Assembly: GCF_023349125.1 (NCBI RefSeq)
Contig: NZ_JAKIKT010000004.1
Span: forward strand, 124,001 to 188,000
Length of the DNA: 64,000 nucleotides
Source of the DNA: Shewanella corallii
GTDB lineage: Bacteria > Pseudomonadota > Gammaproteobacteria > Enterobacterales > Shewanellaceae
Direction: 5' to 3'
The translations under genes were made by a program, and so were the position numbers. The notes beneath the pieces were generated by a model. It worked only from the letters and a program-made list of their open reading frames with translations. It did no database searches and had not been told where the DNA came from. This document shows, piece after piece, positions 16,245-26,792 of this stretch (its first letter is position 1; every line of letters starts with the position of its first letter).

Positions 16245-16984
16245 TTTTAAACCTTCTAGATTTTTTGGTTTGGTACCTATCAATACTGCTGACTTTGATA
16301 GCAGAAGGAGCAAAGCGCTTTCGATGTTGTTTTTATTCCCAGCAATTTTCTCCACAACAATGCCTTTGTAGACATCGCCATAATTAAACTAGCGCCTGAT
16401 TCATTGCGATTGGAATAACCAATTAAAATAAAATTAAAAATTAGCCTGTTATCATTGGCAAGTAAGCAAGTGTAAAATATAAATTACAAACTCAGCCATT
16501 TAGCTCAATAGCCACAGGCTCCGAAAACACCGGGTATAATGAGCATCAAATTAATCAATAAAAAATCACTGTAAATATTTTATTGCACACACTGGGAATA
16601 ACTAATAACAATTGATTCTCACCAGAGAATAAATTCTCTGGGATAAAAACCATATGGATTACCACGAGAGTTTCAATTAATAATATTGAAAAAACAAATT
16701 GAAAAACAGTTTAAATCTGGATATTAAAAAAACTAAAGTGATTAACACCAACAAAACACCATTACTCAAAGTTATACGCCTTAACAAGTAAAAGCCTCGA
16801 CCAATATCAGTTCAGTGCACCACGCAGTGAAGATCTTCAAAGCTCAGTTAAGGAAGGTGTGAATAAGTCCCATGCGTGCTCTGCGAGTGCTGACAGTCTC
16901 TAGATGCGCTGCGCAGATTGAAGTTAATGGCTAGGTCCTTATCGAGAGCTGCCGTGAAGTGAACAGCAATGTCACAGTCGCCGT
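16245..16984. other. 740-bp AT-rich region without genes
   Basis: Upstream of the subtilase. It is very AT-rich from about 16380 to 16800. The only structure I see is a 20-bp palindrome at 16622-16641. No credible open frame. Confidence 0.5.
16622..16641. repeat. 20-bp palindrome upstream of the subtilase
   Basis: CCAGAGAAT-AA-ATTCTCTGG: perfect 9-bp arms with a 2-bp centre, 378 bp upstream of the protease start. It could be an operator dyad; the 2-nt loop is too tight for a good RNA hairpin. Confidence 0.5.
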
Positions 16985-17458
16985 TTATAGACATAGCTCA
17001 GATAAGTGTTGGATTTGCCTGACACCCGGACTCGCTTGAAAGTCAGATTTTTTAGGGTTGAACCAGATGGCCGTGATGCCTGCGGTGACGGCTGGCTCAA
17101 TGTCTTTATCATAAGTGTCGCCGACCATAACGACAGCTTGAGGCGATACATCCAAGAGGTTGACTATCTTTTCGAAGAATTCCGGCGAGCCTTTGCCGAT
17201 ACCAAGATTGGATTTGCAAAAGTAACCGGAGATATAACGGGAGAGGCCCGCCCTCTCAAATGCAGACTGAATATCAGCTTCGGAAGAGTCTGCTGCATTG
17301 GTTGCCACATAAACTGTATTACTTCTGGATAAACATTCGAGCACTTCTACTGCGCCGCTTACAGCCTGAACCTCAGTCCAATCACACATCTTGCCGCTCT
17401 GGCCGGGAAAGTCGACCATCAAAGTGTCGCCCCAATCGAATAAATAAACAGTGCTCAT
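16985..17458 (-). CDS. HAD-superfamily hydrolase
   Basis: 157 aa. Motif I is LFDWGDTL (nucleophile D8, acid D11), motif II lies in VYVATNAADSS, motif III Lys in IGKGSPEFF and motif IV in MVGDTYDKDI with the usual acidic pair. The small cap and length resemble phosphoglycolate-phosphatase-like HADs. The substrate cannot be predicted. ATG 17458 has a strong GGGGAGG ribosome site. Stands alone. Confidence 0.88.
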   Translation of the reverse strand: MSTVYLFDWGDTLMVDFPGQSGKMCDWTEVQAVSGAVEVLECLSRSNTVYVATNAADSSEADIQSAFERAGLSRYISGYFCKSNLGIGKGSPEFFEKIVNLLDVSPQAVVMVGDTYDKDIEPAVTAGITAIWFNPKKSDFQASPGVRQIQHLSELCL

Positions 17459-17731
17459 TAAGCCTCCCCGCGGCTAAGGGTTATGGATGGCGCTACCAGT
17501 AGTTGTATGACAATGAATCACTCAATATGGTTGATTCTCTCTGTGAAGCGCAATAACCATGATATTCAAACTCCAACATCCGAGAAAAAGTAGCAAAATA
17601 GTTGATAGCTTACTCATACCAGCCTTGGCTCTTAGTATTTTTACAATGTACTTAGCAAGGTAGCCCAGACGTTTAGGCCTGACCTACCTTGCAGGGGTGA
17701 TGGGCTGTCACAGTCTATTGTTATGTGAACG

Positions 17732-18391
17732 CTATTTGCGCCCCATGATTCGGAGTATTCTCAAAAACAGGTTAATGATATCCATGTAAAGCGCTGCCGC
17801 GCTATCGACTGCATTGTCCAGCGTCTTGGGTATCTGATTTGCTCGTCCCCAATCATAGCCAATGTAACCACAGAAGATGATAACCACTGCCCAGTCTATC
17901 CACCCCTGATGAATGCCGAGTACGAAGATTTGAAAGAGCTCAACCACTATCACAGCTATCAAGGCAATGGTTAATACACCGACGATTTTTTGAAAGAAAG
18001 CTGGGAACAGTGTTCCGAGAAACATCATGATGCCAGTCACCAGACCCGTAACCATAATCGCATCCAGCACTAACGATGGGTCATAGTTGGAGACAACGAT
18101 ATTGATAATCAAGCCAAAAGGAACAACGACAAAGTTGTAACCAACAAAACTTACCAATGGGTTTGATGATTTGCTGAATAAGTAAATCCCAAAGAAACAA
18201 CTCGCAAAATAGCCAATAAAAAACACCCAGGGGTTGATAGATTGAATCGACTCAACGGAAATATATCCAACCATCAGCCAGTTAACCAAAAAGCCCCAAC
18301 ACAGCACTGCGCCTATCGTAAAATTGTACAAGCTTGGGCTGATTTCCTGCTCTCCGTTGCTGGTACGTTCAAAGACATTCGATTCCATCAT
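17732..18391 (-). CDS. YccA/Bax-inhibitor-1 family membrane protein
   Basis: 219 aa with seven hydrophobic segments and the family C-terminal signature ALYMDIINLFLRILRIMG after YDWGRANQIP. Members of this family are inner-membrane proteins; E. coli YccA modulates FtsH proteolysis. The sequence diverges from YccA in the early helices. AGGAGA precedes the tandem ATG ATG start. Monocistronic. Confidence 0.85.
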   Translation of the reverse strand: MMESNVFERTSNGEQEISPSLYNFTIGAVLCWGFLVNWLMVGYISVESIQSINPWVFFIGYFASCFFGIYLFSKSSNPLVSFVGYNFVVVPFGLIINIVVSNYDPSLVLDAIMVTGLVTGIMMFLGTLFPAFFQKIVGVLTIALIAVIVVELFQIFVLGIHQGWIDWAVVIIFCGYIGYDWGRANQIPKTLDNAVDSAAALYMDIINLFLRILRIMGRK

Positions 18392-18602
18392 GTTTAATCT
18401 CTCCTTTCCCTATTCATACAAGACTGACCACAGGTGCATGAGGTCCACTGCAAGCCTTGTGAAGCCAATCTTCATTCATCTTCTATAAAAACTCGACAAT
18501 ACTGCGAAACCAGTCCTAAAACTCACTGAACTCTGCTCTGGCCTCCCAATAGGGAGAGGCAAAATCATGAAAAATGACAACCGCGCGCACAACACCTTTC
18601 CC

Positions 18603-19163
18603 TCAAGCTCCTGCCTGATTTGCAAGCAGCTCTCTGACTTCCATGAGTGCGAAACCTAAAAGGTTGAGACCCTTCCATGTATTCGGGTTTTCAGACAAAG
18701 GATTGTCTTGGGCTAATCCGATACCCCATATTTTATCTACTGGACTAGCTTCGACTAATACGCGACTTCCAGTATTTAGTAAAAATGCCCTTAGCGCTGA
18801 GTTTTGAGAGAACTTCGCTAAGTTAGCATTTACGACAATTTCAAATCGTTTTTCATCCCACAGGTCTTGCTCAAACCCGAGCACCTCTCGCCCAACAGCC
18901 TTTGCTTCGCCAGGTTTACTGGCAGCAAGAACTTTCTCACACGCTTTACTATCACCAAACAATTTAGCTTTGTGATACATCATGTAGTGCTCAGCCGTCA
19001 TAAATTCGTTTCCACCATCTTCGAATTTTGACTCATACCACTGGCTAAAGCAGCTCTTGGTAACTTGTTTGCCTTTTTCTTGGTGCCCCCAGAAATAGAC
19101 ATATTTCACCTTATTTCCGTGAGCCAAAAAATCGACAAGCTCTTCTCTTGTTCTAATCTTCAA
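18603..19163 (-). CDS. NADAR (YbiA/RibX-like) family protein
   Basis: 186 aa. Signature elements in order: FWGH near 25, CFSQWYESKFEDGG, the TAEHYMMYHKAKLFGD helix, the EAKAVGREVLGFEQDLWDEKRF segment, and the C-terminal DKIWGIGL-NPNTWKGLNLLGFALM. These are the hallmarks of NADAR N-glycosidases, which act on N-glycosidic bonds of riboflavin intermediates (YbiA) or, in some members, ADP-ribosyl-guanine. It is not near riboflavin genes here. NADAR proteins also occur in NAD-linked defence loci; no partner is evident in this window. Confidence 0.9.
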   Translation of the reverse strand: MKIRTREELVDFLAHGNKVKYVYFWGHQEKGKQVTKSCFSQWYESKFEDGGNEFMTAEHYMMYHKAKLFGDSKACEKVLAASKPGEAKAVGREVLGFEQDLWDEKRFEIVVNANLAKFSQNSALRAFLLNTGSRVLVEASPVDKIWGIGLAQDNPLSENPNTWKGLNLLGFALMEVRELLANQAGA

Positions 19164-19388
19164 TGCTTCTCCAATACTTGATGTTCGCTCGTGTTAATCA
19201 TTTTAAACACACAACCAAAGTGAGCAGGCTCCTGGTACAAGCTAAACAAGTAGTATTGTCCCGGTTTGATCTACTTCGCTATATAGGCCATTAGTCTCTA
19301 ATGCCTGAATCAGCGCTGTCACTATCGTAATGACCACGACAAAAGCCTAGCTTGCAGGATTGAAGCGCCCAAACAGCTGCTACCCGTA

Positions 19389-20312
19389 TCAGCCTGGTTT
19401 GCGGTCTCGCGGCAGAAAGGGCGTAACGGCGAGGGCAAAGTACAAGTCGCAATAAAGATAAGGCAGACGCCACCATCCGAGCAGGTGCATCAGATAGAAC
19501 ACTATCATCGACAGGTAAGAGACCGACATGTCGCGTAAGCTGAAAGTAAACAGCCGCTTATTCTTGTTGGCCCGAAAATCACGCCACAACTTATCCCGCT
19601 TTTCCTGAAAGTTGGCACTGGTCGCAACCGGCTCATAATTGTTGGCAAAGTTATTATCGTCACCATTCATGTATCTGAGCATCAGCCTCCACTCATCCGC
19701 CACAAACAGGCTGAACTTGAACTCAGAGGTTTAGAAGGTGTGCAGCATTTGAGATTCGCTGTCGTACCATGCCAGGCAAAGGGACACTCCCGGCATATCA
19801 ATAAAACGGCTCCCTATCACCCCGCGTATTCTTCGAGGTCGTATGTATGGCACAACGTCACCCCAATCGAGTTCAACAGGCTCGGCTCGGGATGAAGGTT
19901 TAAACACCAGCTTTTGACGCTTGCGATAAAAAGAGATGGTAGTCCGCCGCCGACGCCTGAGCACGTAATAGACCATTCCGCTAACGAGCCACAGCAAACC
20001 CAATCCAAAGACAATACCCATTGGCAACCAGGAAATGCCCGGATCAGATGCCGCCGCCAATACGATAAAGATGAAGGCTGGCAGCAGTAAGCAGCCCAGA
20101 GTACGAAACCAGCCGCTGGGTTTATGGTCGAACTCAGATGCGCCTATATCCATGTACTCGGCGTTTTGACTGAGTACACATTCAAGTGGATAGCTACTCG
20201 GCTCAGGCGTTAAGCCCGCCTCGTCCCGGTGCACAAACCCAATCTCGGTCTTGCCCAGTAACGCTTTCTCTCCCTCTTTGGGCGCCTCTGCCAGCTTATC
20301 AGAGGTCAGCAT
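19389..20312 (-). pseudogene. Two-part membrane-protein gene interrupted by an in-frame TAA
   Basis: Two open frames (19731-20312 and 19389-19703) are in the same reading frame and separated only by a TAA at 19731-19733 and nine further codons (TSEFKFSLF) that run into VADEWRLMLRYMNGD. Read through, they give one protein of about 307 residues: a soluble N-terminus, two membrane helices near 75-115, an RRRRR-rich basic turn, a beta-rich middle (DWGDVVPYIRPRRIRG, FIDMPGVSLCLAW) and a last helix pair. The layout recalls DUF6708-type proteins, but that is a weak guess. ATG 20312 has GGAGGG. A point nonsense mutation, a sequencing error or true readthrough are the alternatives. Confidence 0.72.
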
Positions 20313-20834
20313 TCGCCCTCCGGCTACCACATTTCACCATTCCTGTGACCATTGCTATTCCTGCTTTAAAACAACCTCATACAAGCTAACCCAGGCAAGC
20401 CCCACAAGCTATTGCCCAATCTTCTATCACCTCAACTAAAAGACTGATTTCACTGTAACAACATGTACAGGCTATTGCCCTACTCCCTATACGGAAATAC
20501 CCTGCATGTTCAGGCAGATAGTATGCAGGCCCAGGGAAAGGTCCGGTATCGCCAATAGTAAGGAAGCAGTAGTTACGGACGACAAAATCCCCCACTAAAT
20601 CCCCTTTCTTTGCGGTACGTCACTTCCCCAGTCAACTGTTTTAAAGCAATATCATAAAGAACATTGGCAGTTTGGTAGACGCAAGCCATGGGCGGTAATG
20701 AACCAAAAATAATTATGGGTGTCCACGTAGACACTCTCCTATACGGATAGGCCGCGGTTTACCACTAAAGTACTGGATCTTGGGGTTCAGTACATGTAGA
20801 TTTAGGTAGGTGTTATCTATATCGATGCACAGCA

Positions 20835-20853
20835 CATCTGGTCAGACCAGATG
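20835..20853. repeat. Perfect inverted repeat CATCTGGT-CAG-ACCAGATG
   Basis: 8-bp arms and a 3-bp loop, 130 bp upstream of the NYN gene. It could form a stable hairpin or be an operator. Confidence 0.55.
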
Positions 20854-20861
20854 AGGTTTAA

Positions 20862-20875
20862 AATTATGCATAATT
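20862..20875. repeat. 14-bp palindrome AATTATGCATAATT
   Basis: A perfect palindrome without a loop, just downstream of the CATCTGGT hairpin. Symmetry without a loop suggests a protein-binding site or chance in AT-rich DNA. Confidence 0.4.
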
Positions 20876-20934
20876 ATATATAACAACTAACCCAGTTCTC
20901 ACGCGTGGCATTATGACCCCTGAGCCTGGGGGAG

Positions 20935-20960
20935 AAAGCCGGCCTAGTGCCGGTTTTTTC
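20935..20960 (+). terminator. Terminator-like hairpin directly upstream of the NYN gene
   Basis: CCGGC (20939-20943), loop CTAGT, GCCGG (20949-20953), then six T. It ends 23 bp before the TTG start, so it lies in the leader or insulates the gene from upstream transcription. Confidence 0.7.
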
Positions 20961-20982
20961 ATTTCTATAGGAAGGGACCTCG

Positions 20983-21891
20983 TTGAAAACAAAGATCTAT
21001 ATCGATGGTTACAACTTGTACTATGGCTGTTTGAAAGGTACTTGTTACAAGTGGTTAGATCTAAAAAGACTATTTTCTGACTATATACTTCCAAGTTCTG
21101 TTCCGTTTTCGTATACATTAGCCCCAGATTGTATAAATTTTTATACCGCTAAAATTATTGAAAAAGCAGGAAGATCACCGGATTCTGTAAAAGATCAAGA
21201 TTCATACCACCGGGCCATCAAGTTTGCCTACCCTGACGGTAGTGTAAACGTAAAAGAAGGCTACTACTCTGTTATCAAAACATCAGCATACAAAGTCGAC
21301 AGAGAGCAACCTGATAAATGGCCAAGAGACTGTGAGCGAGTCGATATATGGAAGCTTGAAGAAAAGCAAAGTGACGTAAATTTAGCTCTCGATGCCGTCG
21401 TAGACGTATTGACTGACCAAGAGTTAAAACATGTCGTTTTCGTAACAAACGATACTGATCTTGCTCCAGCACTCAAAAAAATCAGAGAACTTTCCCAAGT
21501 CAAAATAGGTCTTGTCATCCCTACAAGAGATGAGCGCCGAGCAAACAAAGAACTGGAGTCTCTTGCGCATTGGACTCGAACCCACATAACAGATGAAGAG
21601 CTCAGCCTCTCAGGTTTTCCACGCTCCATTCTGGGTGGCAAAAAGCCAGCAAGCCGACCCGAAAGCTGGTTTGGTCAACCTGACATTCTGCAAGAAATTC
21701 TGAATACTCTAGAAGAAGCTATACCAAGTCCGTCAAAGCGCTGGAAGTGGTTGGATGAAAAGAAACCAGCTCCTGATGGTCTTCCAAAGCTTTCGGACAT
21801 ACCAGCAAATCTATTAGATAACGAAGAATCGGCATTAGCAGTCTTAGAGCATGCTAAAGCTTACGTAAAATACATTAAATCAAATAAATAG
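20983..21891 (+). CDS. NYN-domain (LabA/DUF88-type) putative ribonuclease
   Basis: 302 aa. The NYN/PIN-like fold is shown by YIDGYNLYYG (D8, N11), EEKQSDVNLALD (D131) and FVTNDTDLAPAL (D157, D159), i.e. the acidic cluster that binds metal in this nuclease superfamily. Residues 1-205 make the domain; residues 205-302 are an unassigned C-terminal extension with RKWKWL-like aromatic and helical content. The start is TTG at 20983, supported by AGGAAGGGA upstream and by the conserved KIYIDGYN opening. The gene is AT-richer than its surroundings and stands alone between terminators, which suggests horizontal gain. The target RNA is unknown. Confidence 0.88.
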   Translation: MKTKIYIDGYNLYYGCLKGTCYKWLDLKRLFSDYILPSSVPFSYTLAPDCINFYTAKIIEKAGRSPDSVKDQDSYHRAIKFAYPDGSVNVKEGYYSVIKTSAYKVDREQPDKWPRDCERVDIWKLEEKQSDVNLALDAVVDVLTDQELKHVVFVTNDTDLAPALKKIRELSQVKIGLVIPTRDERRANKELESLAHWTRTHITDEELSLSGFPRSILGGKKPASRPESWFGQPDILQEILNTLEEAIPSPSKRWKWLDEKKPAPDGLPKLSDIPANLLDNEESALAVLEHAKAYVKYIKSNK

Positions 21892-22099
21892 GATTGCGGT
21901 CTGCATATAGGGTCAGAACCACTACACCGAAATTAATAAAAAAAACCGACACTCTTTCCAGTCTCGGGGTTTCTTTTGGCTTTAAGCTTTAGGGCTTAGG
22001 CCGGGTATGCATTTTGCGCAGAATAAATCGGGTTAGAACAAGGCGCTTTACATAGACGTTTAGGTGTCTCATCAAGCCAAATTAAACTCCACATCAACA

Positions 22100-22280
22100 G
22101 ATTGCACCAGATGATCCAAGTGTACTCGGATTTGAGGCCCTCTCTGGCATGGATGCCAGAGTGGAGTCTACAGGGAGGTACTTGCGACGAGCCGAGAAGT
22201 CGAGTGCACATTCGCTCGCCGCAGGCGATGAGCTATATCAAAGCCATAAGCCACGCTCGGCTTCATGAGCGAACACAAGT
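22100..22280. repeat. Possible structured intergenic element with CATGGATG core
   Basis: It contains CTCTGGCAT-GG-ATGCCAGAG (22142-22161, perfect 9-bp arms), then CTACAGGGAGGTACTTGCG and an imperfect GCTCGCC-GCA-GGCGATGAGC hairpin. From memory, intergenic sequences of this style recur in Alteromonadales-type genomes; a related core occurs at 46487-46496. Repeat status cannot be tested in one window. Confidence 0.35.
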
Positions 22281-22302
22281 CTTAACAGCACACTCCCAAT
22301 AG

Positions 22303-22333
22303 AAAAGGCCCACGCTCGATGCGTGGGCCTTTT
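22303..22333. terminator. Strong bidirectional terminator
   Basis: AAAAGGCCCACGC (22303-22315), loop TCGAT, then a perfectly complementary GCGTGGGCCTTTT. It separates the convergent NYN and groEL transcripts. Confidence 0.9.
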
Positions 22334-22355
22334 CCTATCCGTCAGAAAGCAAGAA

Positions 22356-22375
22356 CCCCAGCACTATGGCTGGGG
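22356..22375 (-). terminator. Hairpin downstream of groEL
   Basis: CCCCAGC, 6-nt loop, GCTGGGG; 44 bp past the groEL stop on the minus strand, followed by a weak U stretch (TTCTT). Confidence 0.55.
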
Positions 22376-22418
22376 AATCTAAACGGAGTTTAGATCATCG
22401 GCTGACAAGGCGATGATA

Positions 22419-24077
<1,659 letters not shown>

Positions 24078-24112
24078 TTAATTTCTAAAATTTGGGTGGA
24101 ATAGACTGTGGA

Positions 24113-24403
24113 TTATTCCACTACAGCCATTACATCGGCTTCAGACAGGATCAGAACTTCTTCACCGTCGATTTTTTCTTTCTTAACGCCGTAGCCTTCG
24201 TTGAAGATCACTACGTCGCCTACCTTCACGTCCAGCGGACGAACGGTACCATCTTCCAGGATGCGGCCATTGCCGACTGCCAGTACTTCACCGCGAGTTG
24301 ATTTTTCAGCGGCGCTGCCTGTCAGCACGATGCCGCCCGCAGACGTTGATTCAACTTCCAGACGCTTAACAATAACGCGGTCATGTAGTGGACGAATATT
24401 CAT
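24113..24403 (-). CDS. groS: Co-chaperonin GroES
   Basis: 96 aa with the complete mobile loop ([20 protein letters not shown]) and the C-terminal [14 protein letters not shown]. It forms the heptameric lid of GroEL. First gene of the operon, driven by the sigma-32-type promoter at 24502-24529. Confidence 0.99.
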   Translation of the reverse strand: MNIRPLHDRVIVKRLEVESTSAGGIVLTGSAAEKSTRGEVLAVGNGRILEDGTVRPLDVKVGDVVIFNEGYGVKKEKIDGEEVLILSEADVMAVVE

Positions 24404-24501
24404 TGATGGATTCTCCTAATGATTCCTTTTTGCCCAACAAACGTGGCGGTTTTTCATGGTGTTGGCGAAGAGTAATGCTCGAAATTCGCCGGATGAAATG
24501 A

Positions 24502-24529
24502 ATATGGGGACGGGGATTTGAGATCCAAG
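24502..24529 (-). promoter_or_regulatory. Sigma-32 heat-shock promoter of groSL
   Basis: Read on the minus strand: CTTGGAT (-35, 24523-24529), 13-bp spacer, CCCCATAT (-10, 24502-24509). This closely matches the RpoH consensus CTTGAAA-N13-CCCCATNT and lies about 100 bp upstream of groES. I saw no CIRCE element. Confidence 0.85.
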
Positions 24530-24736
24530 TGCCAGAGGCAAAAAAATTTCATTTTTTCACTCCCGGGTCGCAAATCAGGGACTGATAAGGAGGATTCTCA
24601 GTGCCCGGCTATCATTCGTTATGACTGGCAGGTCTGATATCGCCCCCACTGGGGTTTCAGTCTGTGATTCATGCCTTTCTAATGTCCGGGATATCCTGAT
24701 AAAATCCGCCACTTGTAACATCGCCAGTGAGATGGA

Positions 24737-26113
24737 ATGAGAGACAAACACGGGCTGCTCAGTGCGCCAATCGGTCGTGTATTGCTGAATATGAGCCTGC
24801 CAAATCTGGTGGGAATTCTTACTGTACTCGGATTCAATCTGGTCGATACCTACTTTATCAGTCAGCTGGGTACCGATGCCCTGTCTGCCATCAGTTTCAC
24901 CTTTCCGGTTACCCTGATTATCTCCAGTATTGCCATCGGCATAGGTGCCGGGGTGTCCACCAATCTCGGTCGTTTAATCGGCGCCGGACATGCGCCGGAA
25001 GCCAAGCTGTTTCTGCACGATGCGCTGATGCTCACCTTTCTGGTGCTGTGGACACTGGCGGTGCTGGGCTCCTTCTGTATTGCTCCCCTGTTTACCCTGC
25101 TGGGCGCAGAGCCCGACACCCTGCCACTGATCCATGAATACATGATGATCTGGTATCTGGGCTCGCCTTTGCTGGTACTTATGATGGTGGGGAATCAGGG
25201 GCTGAGGGCCACAGGCGACACCCGCTCACCGGCCAAGATTATGGCGCTGGCCTCGCTGATTAACCTGGTGCTGGACCCGATACTCATTTTTGGCTTTGGG
25301 CCTGTCCCCGCGCTGGGCATTCAGGGCGCAGCCATTGCTTCTGTACTGGCCTGGGTAGTGGCTATGTCGCTGTCGGCCTACCTGCTGATTATTAAACGCC
25401 ATATGCTGACGCTGGCGCCCCTGTCTATTTCACGCTTTAAAAAGAACTGGAAGAAACTGGCCCACATTGCCCAGCCTGCGGCGCTGATGAACCTGATTAA
25501 TCCGGTGGCCAACGCGGTATTGATGGCTATGCTGGCGCGTATTGATTATGAGGCGGTGGCAGCCTTCGGAGCCGGTACCCGACTTGAGTCGATATTGCTG
25601 ATTGCCGTGATGGCCCTGTCATCATCTCTGGTGCCTTTTATCGCCCAGAACTTAGGGGCGGGACAGAGGGAGCGAGCCCACAATGCGCTGATGATGTCGC
25701 TGAAGTTTGTGCTGGTGTTCCAGACGCTCATCTATATTCCCGTCGCCATTTTCCATCAACAGATCGCCGGGCTGTTCAGTACCGATCCTCAGGTATTACA
25801 GTATCTGGAGTTCTATATTCTGGCGCTGCCTGTCGCCTATGGCCCGCTGGGTATGGTGATACTGCTGGCCACTGCACTGAACGCCTACCACAGACCCATG
25901 TCATCGCTGGCGCTTAATCTGTGTCGCCTGTTTTTGATTATGTTGCCGCTGGCCCTGCTGGGCTCAGTACTGGCCGGTGTGGGCGGATTGTTGCTGGCGC
26001 TGCCGGTGACCAACACTCTGATGGGCGCACTTTGCTATATGCTGGCCCGCAAGCTGACAGAGCCGCAAAAACGCTCCGGCAGTCACCATGGTGAACACGG
26101 CGAAGCCATCTGA
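24737..26113 (+). CDS. MATE-family multidrug/sodium antiporter
   Basis: 458 aa with 12 predicted membrane helices in two homologous halves; the first half carries LGFNLVDTYFISQLG and GIGAGVSTNLGRLIGAG, the second QNLGAGQRERAHNAL, both MATE hallmarks. It exports cationic compounds in exchange for sodium or protons. ATG 24737 follows a weak GAGATGGA. Divergent from groSL (330-bp gap). The substrate is not predictable. Confidence 0.93.
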   Translation: MRDKHGLLSAPIGRVLLNMSLPNLVGILTVLGFNLVDTYFISQLGTDALSAISFTFPVTLIISSIAIGIGAGVSTNLGRLIGAGHAPEAKLFLHDALMLTFLVLWTLAVLGSFCIAPLFTLLGAEPDTLPLIHEYMMIWYLGSPLLVLMMVGNQGLRATGDTRSPAKIMALASLINLVLDPILIFGFGPVPALGIQGAAIASVLAWVVAMSLSAYLLIIKRHMLTLAPLSISRFKKNWKKLAHIAQPAALMNLINPVANAVLMAMLARIDYEAVAAFGAGTRLESILLIAVMALSSSLVPFIAQNLGAGQRERAHNALMMSLKFVLVFQTLIYIPVAIFHQQIAGLFSTDPQVLQYLEFYILALPVAYGPLGMVILLATALNAYHRPMSSLALNLCRLFLIMLPLALLGSVLAGVGGLLLALPVTNTLMGALCYMLARKLTEPQKRSGSHHGEHGEAI

Positions 26114-26128
26114 CTGCTTGTTGAGCCG

Positions 26129-26662
26129 TCACAGCTCAAGCTGGTAGAAGATGTGTTCGGGGGTTTGAGATTGAATGTTGAAACCGCAGCGCACCAGCAG
26201 GTGCCTTGAAGCCTGATTGGAGACATGAACGCCGCCCACCAGGGCCTTGATATCATGCAAGGACTGACAGTGTGTAATCAGTCCCTGCAGTAACTCTTTG
26301 GCAAGTCCCTTCCCCTGAAACGACGCCCCCAGCAGGTAGCCAATATGCAGCGTAGTGCCGGGGCTTGATTCATCCCTTCCCTCTTCGGCATACAGCATCA
26401 ACAAACCGGCCAGTTCATGGGTATCTGCCAACTCCTGATTATCATCCAGCAACAGGGTCAGAATCTCCCCTTCTGCAGACCGCGCCTTAAACCAGTCTTC
26501 AATAGACTCAGCGCTCAGGTTTTGCCACCCCTCAGGCAGGGCTTTGGTCACCTCAGGTGTCAGTATAGCCAGCAACTGGCCATAGAAGGCTTCGCCAAGG
26601 TTCAGCTGCGCCTGACGCCAGTCGACAACATTCAGCCTGCTTGTGATGAACTCAAATGTCAT
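26129..26662 (-). CDS. GNAT-family N-acetyltransferase
   Basis: 177 aa. The acetyl-CoA site is IGYLLGASFQGKGLAKELL (R/QxxGxG/A as QGKGLA), followed by VSNQASRHLLVRCGF, typical of the RimJ-like branch that acetylates protein N-termini or small amines. The opening TSRLNVVDWR also fits that branch. It is convergent with the MATE gene (15-bp gap). Confidence 0.88.
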   Translation of the reverse strand: MTFEFITSRLNVVDWRQAQLNLGEAFYGQLLAILTPEVTKALPEGWQNLSAESIEDWFKARSAEGEILTLLLDDNQELADTHELAGLLMLYAEEGRDESSPGTTLHIGYLLGASFQGKGLAKELLQGLITHCQSLHDIKALVGGVHVSNQASRHLLVRCGFNIQSQTPEHIFYQLEL

Positions 26663-26707
26663 AGGGCTTCCTGTTAAAAGCGATCAATCACCTAAGAGAT
26701 GAAAACA

Positions 26708-26739
26708 AAAGAAGGGCTTAACTCTCAAGCCCTTCTTTC
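26708..26739. terminator. Bidirectional terminator
   Basis: GAAGGGCTT (26711-26719), 7-nt loop, AAGCCCTTC (26727-26735), with A and T runs. It terminates the metalloprotease gene on the minus strand. Confidence 0.85.
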
Positions 26740-26792
26740 GTCTTTTTGTAAAGCGGAACGCCTGGTGGCGATTCTCGCTTAAACAGGCGCGG

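Larger units (their letters stand above)
20313..20982. other. 670-bp intergenic region rich in palindromes, leader of the NYN gene
   Basis: No credible gene. It holds GTGTC-CACGTA-GACAC near 20718, a perfect hairpin at 20835-20853, a 14-bp palindrome at 20862-20875, a CCCC-TGAGCCT-GGGG hairpin (about 20917-20931) and a terminator-like hairpin ending 23 bp before the NYN start. Confidence 0.55.
21892..22418. other. Intergenic region with structured element and two terminators
   Basis: About 530 bp between the convergent NYN and groEL genes. It contains a structured element around 22100-22280, a strong bidirectional terminator (22303-22333) and a second hairpin close to groEL (22356-22375). 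No gene. Confidence 0.55.

Noticed and set aside
16245..16984. Possible small RNA or riboswitch in the long region upstream of the subtilase
   Set aside because: Apart from one short palindrome I see no conserved riboswitch core or terminator that would define a transcript.
19731..19733. TAA as a recoded or readthrough codon
   Set aside because: No recoding signal or stem-loop recognised after it; a nonsense mutation or sequence error is simpler.
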